From Shouchella patagoniensis (GTDB taxonomy: Bacteria > Bacillota > Bacilli > Bacillales > Bacillaceae_D): DNA of 64,000 bases. Position numbers and translations under genes: made by a program. Shown piece after piece: positions 63,727 to 64,000 of this stretch. The notes beneath the pieces are model-generated. The model did not search any database and was not told the DNA's origin. It saw nothing but the letters and a program-made list of their open reading frames with translations. Position 1 is the stretch's first letter, and each line of letters begins with the position of its first letter. The DNA is taken from the NCBI RefSeq assembly GCF_002019705.1, contig NZ_KV917377.1:1238565-1302564 (forward strand), written 5' to 3'.

Positions 63727-64000
63727 TTATTCAATTAACTGTGCAGTTAACATGCCTTTTCCAACGAGCTCACCTTCTCTAAAAATCGAAACATCAAACT
63801 TGCCATGTTTACGTCCAATTTCAAGTACTTCGGGCAATACCATTAGTTGACTATCAATCTGTACCGGTTTCAGAAAATAAATTGTGATATTCTCAAGTAC
63901 AATATCCCCACGCTTGTGTTTTCTCATCGTTCGTCTCGTCGCTTCAACCATAATGGTTGTTACCACTCCATAAGAAATCGTTCCTACTTGATCCGTCATT
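63727..64000 (-). CDS. ytoI: YtoI, C-terminal hotdog domain (5' end outside window)
   Basis: The last 90 or so codons of a minus-strand gene that continues beyond the window. The visible part reads MTDQVGTISYGVVTTIM, then NITIYFLKPVQIDSQL and KFDVSIFREGELVGKGM, the hotdog thioesterase-like domain that ends YtoI after its DRTGG and CBS domains. The first M seen is internal, not the start. Position beside ytpI and nrnA supports YtoI. Confidence 0.8.
   Translation of the reverse strand, partial: MTDQVGTISYGVVTTIMVEATRRTMRKHKRGDIVLENITIYFLKPVQIDSQLMVLPEVLEIGRKHGKFDVSIFREGELVGKGMLTAQLIE

Overview
The window is a stretch of a low-GC, spore-forming Bacillaceae chromosome. Gene content and order follow the Bacillus subtilis region that runs from ytoI and dnaE through accDA, pfkA-pyk, citZ-icd-mdh, phoPR, polA, gapB-speD, dnaBI, thrS, infC-rpmI-rplT, ysdABC, sspI, pheST and mutS2 to lcfA. 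Spore genes (sspI, ytrH, ytrI, ytxC, ytaF), T-box leaders and an L20-type leader support a Bacillus relative. Presence of mqnC (futalosine route to menaquinone) and of a highly acidic secreted domain would fit an alkaliphilic or salt-tolerant lineage such as Alkalihalobacillus/Shouchella, but that is inference. Nearly all genes lie on the minus strand. There are no tRNA or rRNA genes, no insertion sequences, no phage genes and no CRISPR array.

Layout, left to right. 1-2300: lcfA with a CcpA-controlled promoter, then a gap with a terminator and a decayed reading frame. 2200-7800: polX-mutS2-yshE operon ending in a 27-codon membrane microprotein, and zapA-cvpA. 7800-12400: pheS-pheT under a phenylalanine T-box, and an rRNA methyltransferase. 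12400-15850: sspI, three genes of unknown function, the M42 peptidase ysdC and sigma-W-type ysdB. 15850-20230: acetate symporter operon with a cre box, a VTT-domain membrane protein, and infC-rpmI-rplT-ysdA behind an L20 leader with an AUU-initiated infC. 20230-27870 is the accessory part: a complete yknWXYZ-type exporter, OsmC protein, cupin, a cre-controlled oxidoreductase pair and a frameshifted thioredoxin-like gene. 27970-32340: thrS (T-box), ytxC, mqnC. 32400-42430: dnaB-dnaI, nrdR, speD, gapB, coaE, ytaF, mutM, polA. 42660-46440: phoPR and a divergent Lrp/YitT-type pair. 46700-58000: citZ-icd-mdh, ytwI, fxsA, pfkA-pyk, then a ytsJ-GntR-accD-accA operon. 58000-64000: dnaE, ytrHI, nrnA, ytpI and the 3' part of ytoI.

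How genes work together. Central carbon metabolism dominates the right half: glycolytic PfkA/Pyk, gluconeogenic GapB (with an exact CcpN-type operator), the citrate branch of the TCA cycle and malic enzyme coupled in one operon to acetyl-CoA carboxyltransferase. CcpA boxes sit inside the promoters of lcfA and the acetate symporter operon and close to that of the oxidoreductase pair, so fatty-acid, acetate and probably sugar use would be shut down together on good carbon sources. Replication and repair genes (dnaE, dnaB, dnaI, polA, mutM, mutS2, polX) are spread between.

No large unknown system was found. The items most worth a second look are the microprotein fused translationally to the DUF350 gene, the structured speD leader with a three-codon reading frame and a tract complementary to the speD ribosome binding site, the palindromic GntR/FadR-type operator in front of the malic enzyme-GntR-ACC operon, and the frameshifted TlpA-like gene.
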